A stretch of 64,000 nt of DNA from Phaseolus vulgaris. Taxonomy: Eukaryota > Streptophyta > Magnoliopsida > Fabales > Fabaceae. Of this stretch, positions 63,261-64,000 are shown in pieces. How positions within the stretch are numbered: position 1 is the stretch's first letter; the number at the start of each line of letters is the position of its first letter. The notes below the pieces were generated by a model that had not been told where the DNA came from, searched no databases, and worked only from the letters and a program-made list of their open reading frames with translations. Made by a program: the position numbers and the translations under genes. The stretch is from assembly GCF_000499845.2 (NCBI RefSeq), contig NC_023759.2:46036672-46100671 (forward strand), in the 5' to 3' direction.

Positions 63261-63607
63261 ATTTCTTGTAGAATGCATAAACTATTTAAAAGTATACACC
63301 TCTCATAGCATAACATCACAAAATTAAAAGAATCTCAAGATGTTATTTAACATATGACGCTATATAAAAGAGAATGATCGAAAGAAAAAAGAAGAAAAAA
63401 TAATTAAAATAATCATTTACAACTAAAAGAGATATTTCTTGTATGCATTACAATGCATAAACTATTTAAAAGTATACAATTCTCTTATCATAACATCACA
63501 AAATTAAGAGAATCTCAAGATGTGATTTAACTGTACTATATATATAAAAGAGAATGATAGAAAGAAAAAAAAAAGAAAAAATAATTAAAATAATCATTTA
63601 CAGCTAA
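63261..63607. repeat. tandem duplication, ~175-180-bp unit
   Basis: Two adjacent copies share ATTTCTTGTA, ATGCATAAACTATTTAAAAG, CATAACATCACAAAATTAA, GAATCTCAAGATG and AATAATCATTTACA in order. They start at about 63261 and 63434. Confidence 0.8.
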
Positions 63608-64000
63608 AATATGATCTTTCTTCTTTATTGCAATTTTTTTATGTTAAAACAGAAGTCAAAAACTCAAACGCAAAAACATACATTTGATTTTCAAGAATTG
63701 TAATTTAATTATTTACTCAATAGTCGCTTTTGTATTGCGAAACTTTATATTACTCACAATATGTAATTGGTGTAGTGCTTAATCCATTATCACATTCACA
63801 TTGGTTCCACCGATGACGAAATTCACAATGCGAAATACGAACACCGTATTTTCTCAAGTACACAAACAAAAAAAGCAACGAAAAACATAATTTTTTTTAT
63901 CCATTTAAACTTTTTTTTTCCATTCAATATCACATCTTTTACTGAAATGGTAATGTACTGTAAAAAAGATCAAAATAGCATATAATTATTATTATTATTT
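63608..64000. other. non-coding right edge
   Basis: AT-rich, with no open frame, RNA gene or repeat that I can support. Confidence 0.5.

Overview
This is a nuclear plant window: intron-rich genes with GT..AG introns, very AT-rich intergenic DNA and dense transposon remnants. The gene families, their order and the repeat types point to a dicot, most likely a legume of the Phaseolus/Vigna/Glycine type. That placement is inferred from memory, not from a search. There are no bacterial features, CRISPR arrays, tRNA or rRNA genes that I can recognise.

The left part (about 5.2-22.5 kb) is a compact gene island with four genes, each of which I assembled exon by exon with consistent splice phases. 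They are a BRCT-domain nuclear protein (minus strand, 8 exons, 973 aa), a divergently transcribed short-chain dehydrogenase with a mitochondrial-type presequence (plus, 3 exons, 300 aa), a small conserved organelle-type plant protein (minus, 2 exons, 177 aa) and a class-B auxin response factor (minus, 14 exons, 661 aa). From memory, the first three follow the order of Arabidopsis AT4G03130-AT4G03140-AT4G03150.

From 22.5 to 51.4 kb there is no host gene. The region holds many copies of a palindromic CACTA-type MITE, several with perfect 3-bp target duplications, and a tandem array of about 800-bp units (24.5-28.5 kb), each containing one such MITE. It also holds a composite long inverted repeat of about 2.2 kb (32.7-34.8 kb), dispersed and TRIM-like repeats, and a satellite of about 205-bp units (46.2-48.6 kb) interrupted by a 5'-truncated LINE.

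At 51.4-55.35 kb lies a complete YUCCA10-type flavin monooxygenase gene (minus, 4 exons, 385 aa), which makes auxin from indole-3-pyruvate. Just upstream is a 2.5-kb non-autonomous CACTA transposon with short subterminal hairpins that contains Ty3/gypsy retrotransposon pieces. The rest (58.4-64 kb) is non-coding AT-rich DNA with local duplications and another MITE.

Two of the five genes act in auxin biology: YUC10-like makes auxin and the class-B ARF represses auxin-responsive promoters. They lie about 29 kb apart, and nothing in the sequence shows that this proximity is functional. I see no coding system that looks wholly new. The most notable material is the repeat architecture and several sequence oddities in the ARF and BRCT genes.
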